This document shows positions 5,262-5,271 of a DNA stretch of 5,271 nt, piece by piece. The stretch comes from Holophagales bacterium (GTDB lineage: Bacteria; Acidobacteriota; Holophagae; Holophagales; Holophagaceae), in assembly GCA_031283145.1 (NCBI GenBank), contig JAITCJ010000076.1:1-5271 (forward strand), written 5' to 3'. The notes beneath the pieces were generated by a model, which saw only the letters and a list, made by a program, of their open reading frames with translations, had not been told where the DNA came from and made no database searches. A program made the translations under genes and the position numbers. Each line of letters opens with the position of its first letter. The first letter of the stretch is position 1.

Positions 5262-5271
5262 GCTGCTATGA

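Noticed and set aside
1..5271. CRISPR array, tRNA, rRNA or attachment site
   Set aside because: No regularly spaced identical repeats, no cloverleaf-like or rRNA-like sequence, and no integrase or tRNA-end duplication were seen.
5261..5271. CTGCTAT at the right edge, resembling the TATAGCAG element end
   Set aside because: Only seven bases match and the window stops there; too short to support an element.

Overview
This window reads as a piece of a Gram-negative bacterial chromosome (GC-intermediate, sigma-54 regulation, chemoreceptor-like sensor) that has been heavily reworked by small mobile repeats. The protein style of the regulator and sensor suggests a Desulfovibrio-like member of the Desulfobacterota, possibly a gut or endosymbiotic lineage undergoing genome decay. 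That is an impression from protein style only and was not searched. There are four gene-sized coding regions, one transposase remnant, and an unusually dense collection of inverted repeats between them.

Layout. Positions 1-292 (minus): the N-terminus of a membrane sensor/chemoreceptor that runs off the left edge. Positions 293-1212: no gene. This stretch holds two copies of a 50-nt hairpin repeat, a strong 11-bp hairpin, a run of 20 T and a run of 8 G. It ends with two TIR-bounded MITE-like elements (772-967 and 964-1193) that share the same TATA at their junction. Positions 1213-2748 (plus): a sigma-54-dependent AAA+ activator with a GAFTDA loop instead of GAFTGA and a Fis-type HTH. Positions 2948-3868 (plus): a visibly AT-richer leucine-carboxyl-methyltransferase-family enzyme with a good ribosome binding site, which looks acquired. 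Positions 3874-4023: a second, truncated copy of the 964-1193 repeat, starting five bases after the methyltransferase stop. Positions 4024-4130: a separate inverted-repeat element. Positions 4130-~4396 (plus): the C-terminal remnant of an IS5-family transposase. Positions 4397-5251 (minus): a protein of unknown role with a PD-(D/E)XK nuclease-like core, convergent with the transposase remnant.

The genes do not form an obvious pathway or operon. The regulator and methyltransferase lie together between two direct copies of the same repeat (offset exactly 2910 bp), so homologous recombination could delete both. The most interesting material is non-coding. It consists of a set of short palindromic elements with TATAG-type ends, two of which show compensatory base changes between copies that preserve hairpin pairing, plus several hairpins with the same 5-bp stem / 3-nt loop geometry. 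No CRISPR array, tRNA, rRNA or convincing sigma-54 promoter was seen.
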